DNA from: Verrucomicrobiota bacterium
GTDB lineage: Bacteria; Verrucomicrobiota; Verrucomicrobiia; Limisphaerales; UBA11320
Direction of reading: 5' to 3'
Length of the DNA: 64,000 bases
Assembly: GCA_016199985.1 (NCBI GenBank)
Contig: JACQFQ010000057.1
Span: 1 to 64,000 of the forward strand
The notes beneath the pieces were generated by a model. It was not told the origin of the DNA and did no database searches. It worked only from the letters and a program-made list of their open reading frames with translations. Position 1 is the stretch's first letter, and each line of letters begins with the position of its first letter. Below are positions 9,648 to 18,711 of this stretch, piece after piece. The translations under genes and the position numbers were made by a program.

Positions 9648-11390
9648 ATGACGATGTCTCTTATCGCTTTTTCCCGATGGGGTTGGATCCTCGGATCCTG
9701 CGCTGTGATGGCGCCGCTGGCCCGAGGCGCCGAGGCCGTCGATTTCAACCTGCATGTCCGGCCCATTCTCGAATCCACCTGCCTGAGCTGTCATGACTCC
9801 GAGCACACGAAGGGCGGACTCCGCCTGGACACTTCCGCGGGCGCCAAGGCGGGCGGCGAGAAGAAGGGCGCGGCCCTCGTTCCTGGAAAGCCGGACGCGA
9901 GCCCGCTTTACAAGGCCATCACTCTGGGTCCTAAGGACGACGACATCATGCCGCCCAAGGGCGACCCTTTGACCCGCGATCAAACCGCGGTTCTGAAAGC
10001 GTGGATCGAGCAGGGCGCCATCTGGCCCGCGGACGCCACGCTCAAGAAGGTCCGCCGCGCCGAGTTCACGAAGGAGATCAAGCCCATCCTCGAGCTGAAC
10101 TGCGTCGCCTGCCATCGCGAAGGCTACGCGAAGGGAGGGCTTCGCCTGGACGTGAAGGAGGAGGCGTTCAAGGGCGGAGACAACGGGTCCGGGATCATTC
10201 CATTCTACCCGAAGAAAAGCCGCGTGTTCGTCGCCACCACACTGACCAAGGACGACGACGCCGTCATGCCTCCCGCGAAGAAGGACGGTCCCATGCCAAA
10301 GGAGAAGGTCGAGATGTTGCAGGCCTGGATTGAGCAGGGGGCGCCGTGGCCGGACGGAGTGAAGCTGGAGCCGCGGAAGGGGGAGAGCGCGCCGGGCGCG
10401 AACGAGGGCGAGATCGCGAGCCAGATTCGCGAGACGGTCATGAAGAAACCCCAGATCGCCAGCGCGGCGGACATGCGCGCCTACACGAACGTGATCGCTG
10501 GAACCAGGATTCCCTACGTCATGCTCCCCATTCCCGCGGGCGAATGCGTCGTGGGCAGCCCGGAAACCGAGCGGGATCGCGCCGCGGACGAAGGCCCTCA
10601 GGTGAAGGTCAAGATTTCCCCGTTCTGGATGGGGCGGTGCGAAGTGACGTGGAATGAATTCGAGGTGTTCATGTACCCGGACGAGGAACGGAAATTCAAG
10701 ACCGAGATTGCGACCGACCCTGCGATCGACAAGGTCTCCGACACGGTGACCCGCCCCACCAAGCCGTATGTCGAGATGAGTTTCGGCATGGGCAAGGACG
10801 GGTTCCCGGCCATCAGCATGACGCAGCACGCCGCCAACAAGTACTGCCAGTGGCTGAGCGCGAAGACGGGCGAGTTCTATCGACTGCCGACCGAGGCTGA
10901 GTGGGAATACGCCTGCCGCGCCGGCACCACGACCGCCTACTCGTTCGGGGATGATCCGTCCGTTATCGGCGAGTACGCGTGGTATGAGAAGAACAGCAAC
11001 TTCAAGTATCAGAAAGTCGGCAGGAAAAAGCCGAACCCCTGGGGCCTTTGCGACATGCATGGCAATGTGGCGGAGTGGTGCCTGGACCAATATGAGCCCT
11101 CCTTGAAGACCCTCGCGACCTTCGTGGAGCAGTCCGGCTATGTCCGGCAGCGCTCGCCGTATCCGCAGGTCGCGAAGGGCGGATCCTGGGACGACGAGCC
11201 GAAGAAGCTGCGCAGCGCGGCGCGGCGCGGCTCCGACAAGAGCTGGAAGATGCAGGATCCGCAGCTCCCCAAGAGCATCTGGTATCTGACCGACGCGCAG
11301 TTCCTCGGCTTCCGCGTGGTTCGTCCGCTGCAGGCGCCTTCGGCCGAGGAGATGCGGCGTTACTGGAACAATGGAGTGGAGCGCGAGTAG
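9648..11390 (+). CDS. Double Planctomycete-type cytochrome fused to FGE/sulfatase-modifying-like domain
   Basis: A 580-residue exported fusion protein. The signal peptide is about residues 1-28. Two PSCyt1-type cytochrome modules follow. The first has CLSCH at 45-49 and the KGGLRLD motif; the second has CVACH at 152-156 and the same KGGLRLD motif. Each is followed by a DDD-MPP-KG type segment. Residues about 290-570 form a formylglycine-generating-enzyme (FGE/SUMF1) domain: GSPETERDRAADEGPQ, GRCEVTWNEFEVF, RLPTEAEWEYACRAGTTTAY, GLCDMHGNVAEWCLD and KGGSWDDEPKKLRSAARRG. FGE folds convert a sulfatase cysteine to formylglycine or serve as substrate-binding folds. No sulfatase is seen in the window, so the role is open; a surface redox or binding protein is likely. 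Confidence 0.88.
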   Translation: MTMSLIAFSRWGWILGSCAVMAPLARGAEAVDFNLHVRPILESTCLSCHDSEHTKGGLRLDTSAGAKAGGEKKGAALVPGKPDASPLYKAITLGPKDDDIMPPKGDPLTRDQTAVLKAWIEQGAIWPADATLKKVRRAEFTKEIKPILELNCVACHREGYAKGGLRLDVKEEAFKGGDNGSGIIPFYPKKSRVFVATTLTKDDDAVMPPAKKDGPMPKEKVEMLQAWIEQGAPWPDGVKLEPRKGESAPGANEGEIASQIRETVMKKPQIASAADMRAYTNVIAGTRIPYVMLPIPAGECVVGSPETERDRAADEGPQVKVKISPFWMGRCEVTWNEFEVFMYPDEERKFKTEIATDPAIDKVSDTVTRPTKPYVEMSFGMGKDGFPAISMTQHAANKYCQWLSAKTGEFYRLPTEAEWEYACRAGTTTAYSFGDDPSVIGEYAWYEKNSNFKYQKVGRKKPNPWGLCDMHGNVAEWCLDQYEPSLKTLATFVEQSGYVRQRSPYPQVAKGGSWDDEPKKLRSAARRGSDKSWKMQDPQLPKSIWYLTDAQFLGFRVVRPLQAPSAEEMRRYWNNGVERE

Positions 11391-11410
11391 ATCAACGCTG
11401 AGCGTTCTGT

Positions 11411-12064
11411 ATGCGAATCACGTACTACCTCGACGTCGTTTCCTCCTGGTGCTGCTGGGCCGAGCCCGCGTGGGCGGAGCTGAAGCGCGAGTTTGGCGCA
11501 TCGGTCCAGTTTGATTGGAAGGTCGCCTTGATGGACGCCGCCGCGCTTCCGGTGTCGGAGGCGCAGGAGCTATGGTTCTATCGACGCAGCGGCACGCTGA
11601 TGCGCTCGCCTCGCCTGCTGAACAGCCGATGGTTCGAGGCGGGCTTGAAGGAATACCTGGCGCCCAACGCGGTGTCGGAGGCCGCCCGCCAGATGGGAAT
11701 TCACGACGATTGCGCCCGGCTGGCAATCGCCGACGCCGCGATGCGGGATGGGGTGAAGGTGGGGCGCTGGCAAGAGGCGGTGGATGTGGCGGCGAAGGAA
11801 TGCTCGCTCAACGCCGCGGAGCTCATGCGTCGCGCCCGGTCGCCGGAAGTGGAAGCGGCTGTGCGCGCCAGCACGGCGGAGTTTCACGCGTTCAAGATGA
11901 CGGTCCGTCCAGCCTTCCTCCTCGAGAACTCGATTGGCGATCGGGCAATGTTCAGCGGGATCGCCGTCGCCGCTCCCATCGCCTCAACCTTGCGGGCGAT
12001 GCTTTCGGACGCCGCCGGCTACGCCTCCTACGCAGCCCACCACGGGGAACCGCCGGCCGGGTGA
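11411..12064 (+). CDS. DsbA-family thioredoxin-fold protein
   Basis: A 217-residue protein of the DsbA/FrnE/2-hydroxychromene-2-carboxylate isomerase superfamily. The N-terminus, TYYLDVVSSWCCWAEPAW, aligns with the DxxCPWCYxG active-site region of FrnE-like proteins. The first cysteine of the CxxC pair is replaced by serine (SSWC), so this is probably not a classical disulfide oxidoreductase. The C-terminus has FKMTVRPAFLLENSIGDRAMFSG, the usual location of the cis-proline strand. No signal peptide is visible, which suggests a cytoplasmic enzyme. It starts 20 bases after the FGE-fusion gene and may share its transcript. The substrate is unknown. Confidence 0.75.
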   Translation: MRITYYLDVVSSWCCWAEPAWAELKREFGASVQFDWKVALMDAAALPVSEAQELWFYRRSGTLMRSPRLLNSRWFEAGLKEYLAPNAVSEAARQMGIHDDCARLAIADAAMRDGVKVGRWQEAVDVAAKECSLNAAELMRRARSPEVEAAVRASTAEFHAFKMTVRPAFLLENSIGDRAMFSGIAVAAPIASTLRAMLSDAAGYASYAAHHGEPPAG

Positions 12065-12135
12065 GTCCGCGGTTCTCGATTTGTCCGCGCCCTTCCGCCC
12101 TCGCGACGTTCGTGAACGGCCGTTCGAAAGTCCTC

Positions 12136-13023
12136 TCATCGGCTCAAGCCCAGTCTTTTTATTTCGACCGAGTATCCCGCGCGGTAGTTGGGAAATTGCA
12201 GCTCCGGCAGCCCATGTTGCTTGAGCCGGGTGTTCATCACACGTTTGTTGGTGTCGCCGCGTTTGCGAACGCGATCGCCCGGATCCGCGGAGGGAGGCAA
12301 CGGGCGGCCCAGCTCGCGCGATAGCCAGCCGTAGAAATCGCGCTCCTGAACCGGCTCGTCATCGGCGACGTTGATCGCGCCGTTCGCGGCCGGGTCGTTC
12401 AGTACCGCGAGGACGCCGCTCACCACGTCGTCGCGATGGATCATGTTCAGCCACCGGTCTCCTTCGCCGGTCATGGTGGCTTCCCCTCGGATGAACTTGA
12501 GGAACAGATGTCCGCGCTCCGGTCCGTAGATCCCCGCGCAGCGAAGAATCGCGGTTCGAGCGCCGTGGGTGTTCGCGGGATTCAGCAGCCACTGTTCAGC
12601 GGCCACAAGCACCCGGCTCGTGTCGTTGACCGGAAGCGTCGGGCTTTCCTCCGTCACGGCTTCGCCTCCGACCTGCCCGTAAACGCTTGTGCTGCTCAGG
12701 TGGACGTAGCATCGCGGAGGCGTGCGCTTGAGCCAATCCATCACGCGTTGGGTTCCGCGGAGATACAGCCGCTCATAGCCCTCGGCGCCGCCGCCCCGGG
12801 AGGATGTCGCGTTGACGACCCAGTCAAAGCGGAGCCCTTCGAGGCTTGCCTGGAGACTCTCCGCGCTCGTGATGTCGGCGACGAGCGGGGTGACCTCCGC
12901 GCGGCGGAGGTCGTCGTGCGGGCCTTCGGTTCGCCTCAATCCCAAGACAGCGTGGCCCTGAGCTTGCAGCCGCGCCGCCAGCGGGGCGCCGACGTAACCA
13001 CATCCGATGACCAGAACGCGCAT
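12136..13023 (-). CDS. NAD-dependent epimerase/dehydratase (extended SDR, YeeZ-like)
   Basis: A 295-residue Rossmann-fold protein of the extended short-chain dehydrogenase type. The nucleotide-binding motif is VLVIGCGYVGAPLAARL (GxGxxG near residue 7). The catalytic region has LSSTSVYGQ, where the tyrosine stands in the YG context typical of atypical SDRs such as YeeZ, although the usual YxxxK lysine is not evident. RCAGIYGPERGHL and NMIHRDDVVSGVLAVL match the substrate and cofactor segments of sugar-nucleotide epimerase relatives. The substrate is unknown. It is convergent with the DsbA-like gene and divergent from glcD. Confidence 0.82.
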   Translation of the reverse strand: MRVLVIGCGYVGAPLAARLQAQGHAVLGLRRTEGPHDDLRRAEVTPLVADITSAESLQASLEGLRFDWVVNATSSRGGGAEGYERLYLRGTQRVMDWLKRTPPRCYVHLSSTSVYGQVGGEAVTEESPTLPVNDTSRVLVAAEQWLLNPANTHGARTAILRCAGIYGPERGHLFLKFIRGEATMTGEGDRWLNMIHRDDVVSGVLAVLNDPAANGAINVADDEPVQERDFYGWLSRELGRPLPPSADPGDRVRKRGDTNKRVMNTRLKQHGLPELQFPNYRAGYSVEIKRLGLSR

Positions 13024-13154
13024 GCCTGATGGCGACCCTAATCGGAGCCGGGGAATGTTGTCCGCTTAAATTGATCCGCTCTCGCATCCTGTCGGGCGGG
13101 CCTCCTTGACCGGCGGTTCCGCGATCTCCATTCTGACGCTTCTTCGAACCGAAC

Positions 13155-14537
13155 ATGGCTGACCTTTCAAAGTGCGTCGAGCGACTCCGGGCCCTCCTCG
13201 GGTCCGCCAATGTGCTGACGGGCCCTGAGGACCTGTTGTGCTATTCCTTCGACGGAACCGCGGCCATGCGGCAGCTGCCGGGCGTGGTCGTTTTCGCCAC
13301 GACGACCGCGCAGATCCAATCGGTCGTGCTGCTCGCGAACGAGCTTCGGATTCCCCTGGTGCCGCGCGGCTCCGGGACGGGGTTGAGCGGGGGCAGCCTG
13401 CCGACACCGGATTGCATCGTTCTCTGCACCGCGCGCATGGATCGCATCCTCGAGGTGGATTCCGCCAATCTCACGCTGCGGTGCGAGCCGGGCGCGACCA
13501 CCGTCGCGATCGCGGACGCGGCGTCGGAAGCGGGGCTTTTCTATCCGCCCGATCCCGGCTCGATGAAGATCTCCACCATCGGCGGGAATGTGGCGGAGAA
13601 CTCCGGAGGCCTGCGCGGTTTGAAATACGGCGTCACGCGCAACTACGTCATGGGGCTCGAGGTGGTGCTTCCGGACGGGGAGATCCTGTGGACGGGGAAC
13701 AAGTGCGTGAAGGACGTCGCGGGCTACAGCCTGCGGGACCTCTTCATCGGGAGCGAGGGCACCCTGGGGATCCTGACTCAGGCGCTCCTGCGGCTGATCC
13801 CAAAGCCGGCGTCGAAGCGAACCCTCGTGGCCACGTTCAACGAGATGGAGCAGGCCGCGCAGACCGTCAGCGACATTATCGCGGCGCGCATCATCCCCTG
13901 CACCCTGGAGTTTCTGGACCGCACCACGATTCACTGCGTTGAGGATTTCGCGAAGGCGGGGCTGCCCCTCGACTGCGAAGCGCTGCTGCTGATTGAGAGC
14001 GACGGGCATCCGGCGGTCGTGGAGGAGGAGGCCGCGCAGATCGAGGCGATCGCGCGCCGGAACGGATGTTTGCAAATCCGCGTCGCCCAGAGCGAGCGGG
14101 AGGCCGCGGAGCTGGCGACGGCGCGACGCAGCGCGTTCAGCGCCCTGGCGCGCGTCGCGCCGACCACAATCCTCGAGGACGCGACCGTGCCGCGCAGTGA
14201 ACTGGCGAAGATGATCCGGTTCGTAGCCGACGTCGCCCGCCGCCATCGACTGAAAATCGGGACGTTCGGCCACATGGGCGACGGGAATCTGCATCCCACC
14301 TTCCTGACCGACGAGAGGAACAAGGAGGAGATGCATCGCGTGGAGATCGCGTTTCGCGAGATTTTCGAGGAGGCCATCCGGCTCGGGGGCACCATCACGG
14401 GGGAGCATGGCGTGGGACTGGCGAAGAAGAGCTTCCTGCCGTCCTTCGCCGGCGAGCCCTCCATGCGCGTGATGCGGGAACTGCGTCGGGTCCTGGACCC
14501 CCGTGGCATCCTGAATCCTGGAAAGATATTTGATTGA
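13155..14537 (+). CDS. glcD: Glycolate oxidase FAD subunit GlcD
   Basis: A 460-residue FAD-linked oxidase. It oxidises glycolate or D-lactate and passes electrons to the iron-sulfur subunit. The FAD-binding (PCMH-type) domain is N-terminal, with PRGSGTGLSGGSL near residues 70-82 and DPGSMKISTIGGNVAENSGG. The FAD-oxidase C-terminal domain has GHMGDGNLHPTFL and TITGEHGVGLAKKSFL, with the conserved GEHGVG. Length matches GlcD (about 460-490). It is followed by a small membrane protein whose probable start is 19 bases downstream, and by glcF, which overlaps that gene; this order supports one operon. Confidence 0.92.
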   Translation: MADLSKCVERLRALLGSANVLTGPEDLLCYSFDGTAAMRQLPGVVVFATTTAQIQSVVLLANELRIPLVPRGSGTGLSGGSLPTPDCIVLCTARMDRILEVDSANLTLRCEPGATTVAIADAASEAGLFYPPDPGSMKISTIGGNVAENSGGLRGLKYGVTRNYVMGLEVVLPDGEILWTGNKCVKDVAGYSLRDLFIGSEGTLGILTQALLRLIPKPASKRTLVATFNEMEQAAQTVSDIIAARIIPCTLEFLDRTTIHCVEDFAKAGLPLDCEALLLIESDGHPAVVEEEAAQIEAIARRNGCLQIRVAQSEREAAELATARRSAFSALARVAPTTILEDATVPRSELAKMIRFVADVARRHRLKIGTFGHMGDGNLHPTFLTDERNKEEMHRVEIAFREIFEEAIRLGGTITGEHGVGLAKKSFLPSFAGEPSMRVMRELRRVLDPRGILNPGKIFD

Positions 14538-14556
14538 GGCCGTCCAAGCCCGACCC

Positions 14557-15045
14557 ATGAGCGAAACTCGACACTCCGATTCCTTCCTGACCCTGGCCCG
14601 ATACGCGAGTTCGTTCTCCTGCGCCATCGCCTCGGGTTTCCTTTACTCCCTCAAACGGGTGAATCCCTCGCTGCAGCTGGAGATTGGGTTTGGGACGCTG
14701 CTCGCGGCCATTCTGGGAGGCGTCGTCGCGTTGTTTCTTTGGAAGTCCATTCTTGAGATCGCGGGGCGGGGCGAGAAGCGGCTTTCCGGCGCGGCTTTGC
14801 GCGGTCGCTGGATCGCCGTCCTCGTCGCGGCCGTTCTCCTGTTCGGGTCCATGGCGGGCTCGTATTGGATGGCGCTCAAGGACGTGAGGAGCTCCACGCT
14901 GCTGGAGGTGCTTCAGGGCACCGGCCTCGCGTTGCTGGTGATCGCGGGGATTGGCCTGGTGATGTCGCGACTGATCCGCTTGCTCAATCGCGACGTCCCT
15001 CGTGAGGGATCCACCGGGGAACCTGAGGATCCACCGTCGCCATGA
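14557..15045 (+). CDS. Small membrane protein within the glc operon
   Basis: A 162-residue protein with probable transmembrane helices at about residues 45-65 (LLAAILGGVVALFLW), 85-105 (WIAVLVAAVLLFGSMAG) and 120-140 (GTGLALLVIAGIGLVM). No family was recognised. It lies between glcD and glcF on the same strand. Its stop overlaps the glcF start (ATGA at 15042-15045), so it is translationally coupled to the glycolate oxidase iron-sulfur subunit. It may anchor the complex to the membrane or help electron transfer to quinone; that is inferred only from position. The open frame starts at 14530, but the ATG at 14557 avoids overlap with glcD. Confidence 0.7.
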   Translation: MSETRHSDSFLTLARYASSFSCAIASGFLYSLKRVNPSLQLEIGFGTLLAAILGGVVALFLWKSILEIAGRGEKRLSGAALRGRWIAVLVAAVLLFGSMAGSYWMALKDVRSSTLLEVLQGTGLALLVIAGIGLVMSRLIRLLNRDVPREGSTGEPEDPPSP

Positions 15046-16346
15046 GCCGCCCGGAGTCCCCCCTCAAGTCGATGGACTACTCCGTCGTGCAGCAGTGCAT
15101 GCATTGCGGGATGTGCCTTCCCACCTGTCCCACATACGACGCGACGCAGCTGGAGCGGAACAGTCCGAGGGGGCGGATCGCGCTGATGCGGGCGGTGGCG
15201 GACGACCGGCTGAAGCCGGGGCGCTCGTTTGCCGAGGAGATGTATTTTTGCCTGGGATGCCTGGCGTGCATGACCTCCTGCCCGGCGGGCGTGAACTACG
15301 CGGAACTGTTCGAGCGCGCGAGGGCGGAGGCCGAGGCGTCCCGAGCATTGGCGTCGCCGTTCCGCTCCCTTCTGCGGCGCGTGGTTCTGGGCTGGCTGTT
15401 TGGCGACCTCAAGCGCCTGCGGCTTGTCGGCGTGTTGCTGCGATGGCACCAGCAAAGCGGCGCGCAGGCCTTGCTCCGTCGGTCGGGATTGCTGAGGTTG
15501 TTGCCTGCTCGTTTGCGCGAGCTGGAGGCGATGACGCCGACCGTTCAATCCCGGTTTTCGGCGAGCCGCATTCCCCCTTTGAGCCCCGCTCGCGGGACGC
15601 GCCGCTTCCGGGTCGCCATGCTCACGGGCTGCGCCCAGGACCTGATGTTCAGCGACGTCAACCGCGACACCGTGGAGGCGCTGACGCGCAATGGCTGCGA
15701 AGTGGCGACTCCTCCCCTTCAATCCTGCTGCGGATCGCTTCACGCGCACAATGGGGAATGGGCCCAGGCGCAGGATCTGGCGCGGCGACAGATCGACCAG
15801 TTCCCACCCGGGCAGTTCGACGCCATCATCAGCAACGCGGCGGGCTGCGGATCGCATCTCAAGCACTATTCAAAGCTGCTGGAGGACGATCCAGAATACC
15901 GGGATCGCGCGCGACTCTGGGATTCGAAGGTGAAGGACATCCACGAGTGGCTGGCGCGGATCGGGATCGACCCGCCGCGGCCCGAGCGCCCTGTCGCGCG
16001 GAAGGTCACATACCATGAGGCCTGTCATCTCTGCCATGGGCAGAAGATTGTGACGCCGCCGCGCGAGCTGCTGCGCGCCATCCCCGGGATCGAGCTTGTC
16101 GAGCTGCCTGAGAGCGCGTGGTGCTGCGGGAGCGCCGGGATCTACAACCTGATTCAACCGGAGATGGCGGGCGACCTCCTGGCGAGAAAGATCCAGCATG
16201 TGCGGTCGACTGGGGCCGCCGTGGTCGCGACGGGGAATCCCGGCTGCCTGCTTCAGATCCAGCAGGGGCTTCGTCGAGAGGGCCTGGATTTGCGCGTGGC
16301 GCATCCAGTGAGCCTCCTCGCGGAGGCGTACCGAGACGAGGCGTAG
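15042..16346 (+). CDS. glcF: Glycolate oxidase iron-sulfur subunit GlcF
   Basis: A 434-residue protein with two [4Fe-4S] ferredoxin motifs and two CCG (cysteine-rich) domains. The first cluster is C19-x2-C22-x2-C25-x3-C29-P; the second is C70-x2-C73-x2-C76-x3-C80-P. The CCG domains show QSCCGSLHAHNGEW and ESAWCCGSAGIYN. This is the layout of GlcF and related DUF224/heterodisulfide-reductase-type subunits that accept electrons from GlcD. The ATG overlaps the stop of the preceding membrane protein gene. With glcD it should let the cell use glycolate or D-lactate. Confidence 0.92.
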   Translation: MSRPESPLKSMDYSVVQQCMHCGMCLPTCPTYDATQLERNSPRGRIALMRAVADDRLKPGRSFAEEMYFCLGCLACMTSCPAGVNYAELFERARAEAEASRALASPFRSLLRRVVLGWLFGDLKRLRLVGVLLRWHQQSGAQALLRRSGLLRLLPARLRELEAMTPTVQSRFSASRIPPLSPARGTRRFRVAMLTGCAQDLMFSDVNRDTVEALTRNGCEVATPPLQSCCGSLHAHNGEWAQAQDLARRQIDQFPPGQFDAIISNAAGCGSHLKHYSKLLEDDPEYRDRARLWDSKVKDIHEWLARIGIDPPRPERPVARKVTYHEACHLCHGQKIVTPPRELLRAIPGIELVELPESAWCCGSAGIYNLIQPEMAGDLLARKIQHVRSTGAAVVATGNPGCLLQIQQGLRREGLDLRVAHPVSLLAEAYRDEA

Positions 16347-16431
16347 GATCCCGCCGCCGAGGCGGCCGTCATCGTGTTAACCTCCCGACCGTTCGGTCGA
16401 TCAATCGTGTGGACCTGCCCTCCCTTTTTGG

Positions 16432-16440
16432 GGAGGGGAG
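16432..16440 (+). promoter_or_regulatory. Strong Shine-Dalgarno deciding the cheA start
   Basis: A GGAGGGGAG run ends two bases before an ATG at 16443. It sits well for that start and for the ATG at 16458, and argues against the upstream ATG at 16374. Confidence 0.5.
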
Positions 16441-16442
16441 CG

Positions 16443-18623
16443 ATGACATGCCTGTCTATGAACGCCGAACAGAAGAACAGCTTCAAGCAACTCGCGGAGA
16501 AGATCAGCCTGGAACTGGTATTCGCCGAAGTGGGCAAGGACTCCGGCCTGCTGCCCATCAACAGTCTTTTGGGTCAGATCGAGGAAATGCCGCTGGCCGC
16601 GGCTGGCGCGGACGCCGTGGCCTCGGCGGTGCGGCTGGCGCGCCAGTGGATTGACCAAGTGTTCGAGGCGTCCGCGACCTTCGACGCGATCACTCTGAGA
16701 TTGTTGGGAGAGTGGGGCGCGTGGGCGCAGGGCGCCGCGGACGCCTGGATCTCTGGCGGTCAATTGCCTCCCGTTCCCTCCTCGTGGGCCGCCGCTCCCA
16801 AGCCGACGACCGCTTCCGGCGTCTCCCTGAGCGCCGCCGCCGCGAGGCCGATTGAGGAGGATGTTCCGATGGTCATGAACATCGAGAGCGATTGCGACCT
16901 CCTGCGCGAGTTTACGAACGAGTCGCAGGAGCATCTGCAGAACATCGAGCAAGGCGTCCTGGTGCTCGAGGAAAACCCCACCGACCGCGACACCCTCAAC
17001 TGCATCTTCCGGGCTTTCCATACGTTCAAGGGAGGCTCCGGGCTTCTGAACCTCATGCCGATCAATCGCACGGCGCATGAGCTGGAGAACCTTTTGGATC
17101 TCGCCCGCCAGGACAAGATCGAGATCACACTGGACGTGATCAACCTGATTTTGGAGGGCGGCGATGTGCTGAAGCTGTTCATCGACGCAATGCACGAGCA
17201 GCTCACGGGCAAGAAGGAGCACGGGCCGATTCTCGTGAAAACCCAGGACTTGATCCGGCGCGTTCGGGCGGCGATGGCGGGCGGTCCCCCCGCGGGTCCG
17301 GCGGCGCCCACAGCCCTCGCTCCGACACCGGCGGCGCCCGCGGCGTCCGTGGTGAAACAGTCAGGATCCCCCAGCGCGCCCGCGTCCTCGACGGCCGCGG
17401 CTTCCGCCTCCACCGCTCTCTCGGGCAACTCGGCCGCCGGCGCCGTGGTGAAAGTGGACACCTTCAAGCTGGACAGCCTCGTTGATCTGGTCGGGGAAAT
17501 GGTCATCGCCCAATCCATGGTTCAGCTCGATCCCGAGGTGAGCCGGCTGAACAACCAGAACCTCAATCGCAACATGGCGCAGCTGGGGCGCATCACGAAG
17601 GAGCTCCAGCGCATTGCGATGTCCATGCGCATGGTCCCCATCCGAGCCACTTTCCAGAAGATGAACCGGCTGGTGCGCGATGTGGCGGCGAAGCAGGGGA
17701 AGCAGGCCCACCTCATCCTTGCCGGCGAGGACACGGAGCTGGACCGAACCATCGTGGATGAGATCAGCGACCCGCTGGTGCACATGATCCGGAACGCCAT
17801 GGACCACGGCATTGAAAAGCCCGACAAGCGAGTCGCCGCGGGAAAGCCCGAACACGGCACGATCCTGCTGAGCGCCTATCATCAGGGCGGCAACATTGTT
17901 ATTCAGATCAAGGACGACGGCGGCGGGCTCCCGAAGGACAAGATTCTCAAGAAGGCGGTGGAAAAAGGGGTCGTCAAGGCAGGCGAGCAGCTGCCGGATA
18001 AGGAGATTTTCGACCTCATTTTCACGCCTGGGTTTTCGACCGCCGAACAGGTCACCGATATTTCGGGCCGCGGCGTGGGGATGGACGTGGTGAAACGAAA
18101 TATTGAAAAACTGCGCGGCAAGGTGGAGATCGAATCCACCTTGGGCAAGGGATCCATCTTCAACATCTACCTCCCGCTGACTCTCGCGATCATTGATGGT
18201 TTGGTCGTCAACATAGGAACGGAGCGCTTCATCCTGCCGACGCTGTCGATCCGGGAATCGTTCCGCCCCACCGCTGACATGATCTCCACGGTTCAGGAGC
18301 GAGGCGAGATGGTGAGCGTGCGGGGGCGGTTGTATCCTCTTCTGCGGCTCTACGAGGCCTTCCATATCGAGCCTCGGTCCAAGAATCCTGAGGAAGGGAT
18401 CATCATCGTGATCGAGGCCGGACAGGATGTGCGGTGCGTGCTCGTCGATCAACTCGTGGGCAAGCAGGAAGTGGTGATCAAGAGCCTCGGCGAGACATTC
18501 AAGGCCAACCCAGCGGTGGCGGGCGCGGCGATCATGGGCGATGGCCGCGTCGGGCTCATCCTGGACGTCAATAGCATCGTGCGCATCCGCCAAACAACGG
18601 CCTCAATGAACAGGGCGGCCTGA
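16443..18623 (+). CDS. cheA: Chemotaxis-type histidine kinase CheA (orphan)
   Basis: A 726-residue CheA. Residues 1-130 are an extra N-terminal alpha-helical region I cannot assign. The HPt domain follows, with the phosphorylated histidine in FRAFHTFKGGSGLL (H193). After an alanine/proline-rich linker comes the dimerisation domain (FKLDSLVDLVGEMVIAQS). The ATPase domain has HMIRNAMDHGIEKPDKR (N box), DDGGGLPKDKIL and DISGRGVGMDVVKRNI. The C-terminal CheW-like domain ends the protein. CheA normally phosphorylates CheY and CheB under receptor control. No CheW, CheY, CheR or MCP gene lies next to it, so it may serve a remote chemosensory cluster or control something other than motility. Confidence 0.9.
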   Translation: MTCLSMNAEQKNSFKQLAEKISLELVFAEVGKDSGLLPINSLLGQIEEMPLAAAGADAVASAVRLARQWIDQVFEASATFDAITLRLLGEWGAWAQGAADAWISGGQLPPVPSSWAAAPKPTTASGVSLSAAAARPIEEDVPMVMNIESDCDLLREFTNESQEHLQNIEQGVLVLEENPTDRDTLNCIFRAFHTFKGGSGLLNLMPINRTAHELENLLDLARQDKIEITLDVINLILEGGDVLKLFIDAMHEQLTGKKEHGPILVKTQDLIRRVRAAMAGGPPAGPAAPTALAPTPAAPAASVVKQSGSPSAPASSTAAASASTALSGNSAAGAVVKVDTFKLDSLVDLVGEMVIAQSMVQLDPEVSRLNNQNLNRNMAQLGRITKELQRIAMSMRMVPIRATFQKMNRLVRDVAAKQGKQAHLILAGEDTELDRTIVDEISDPLVHMIRNAMDHGIEKPDKRVAAGKPEHGTILLSAYHQGGNIVIQIKDDGGGLPKDKILKKAVEKGVVKAGEQLPDKEIFDLIFTPGFSTAEQVTDISGRGVGMDVVKRNIEKLRGKVEIESTLGKGSIFNIYLPLTLAIIDGLVVNIGTERFILPTLSIRESFRPTADMISTVQERGEMVSVRGRLYPLLRLYEAFHIEPRSKNPEEGIIIVIEAGQDVRCVLVDQLVGKQEVVIKSLGETFKANPAVAGAAIMGDGRVGLILDVNSIVRIRQTTASMNRAA

Positions 18624-18711
18624 AGCGGCCGCTCCGACGCGACCGGCCGCGCGCGGGTTCGCAACGCCTCTTCTCTTCGGTCAGCGCGGCAATCTGTCGC
18701 CTTACCTTATC

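Noticed and set aside
9204-11090. 628-residue minus-strand ORF across moeA and the FGE fusion
   Set aside because: Antisense to the FGE-fusion gene and out of frame with moeA.
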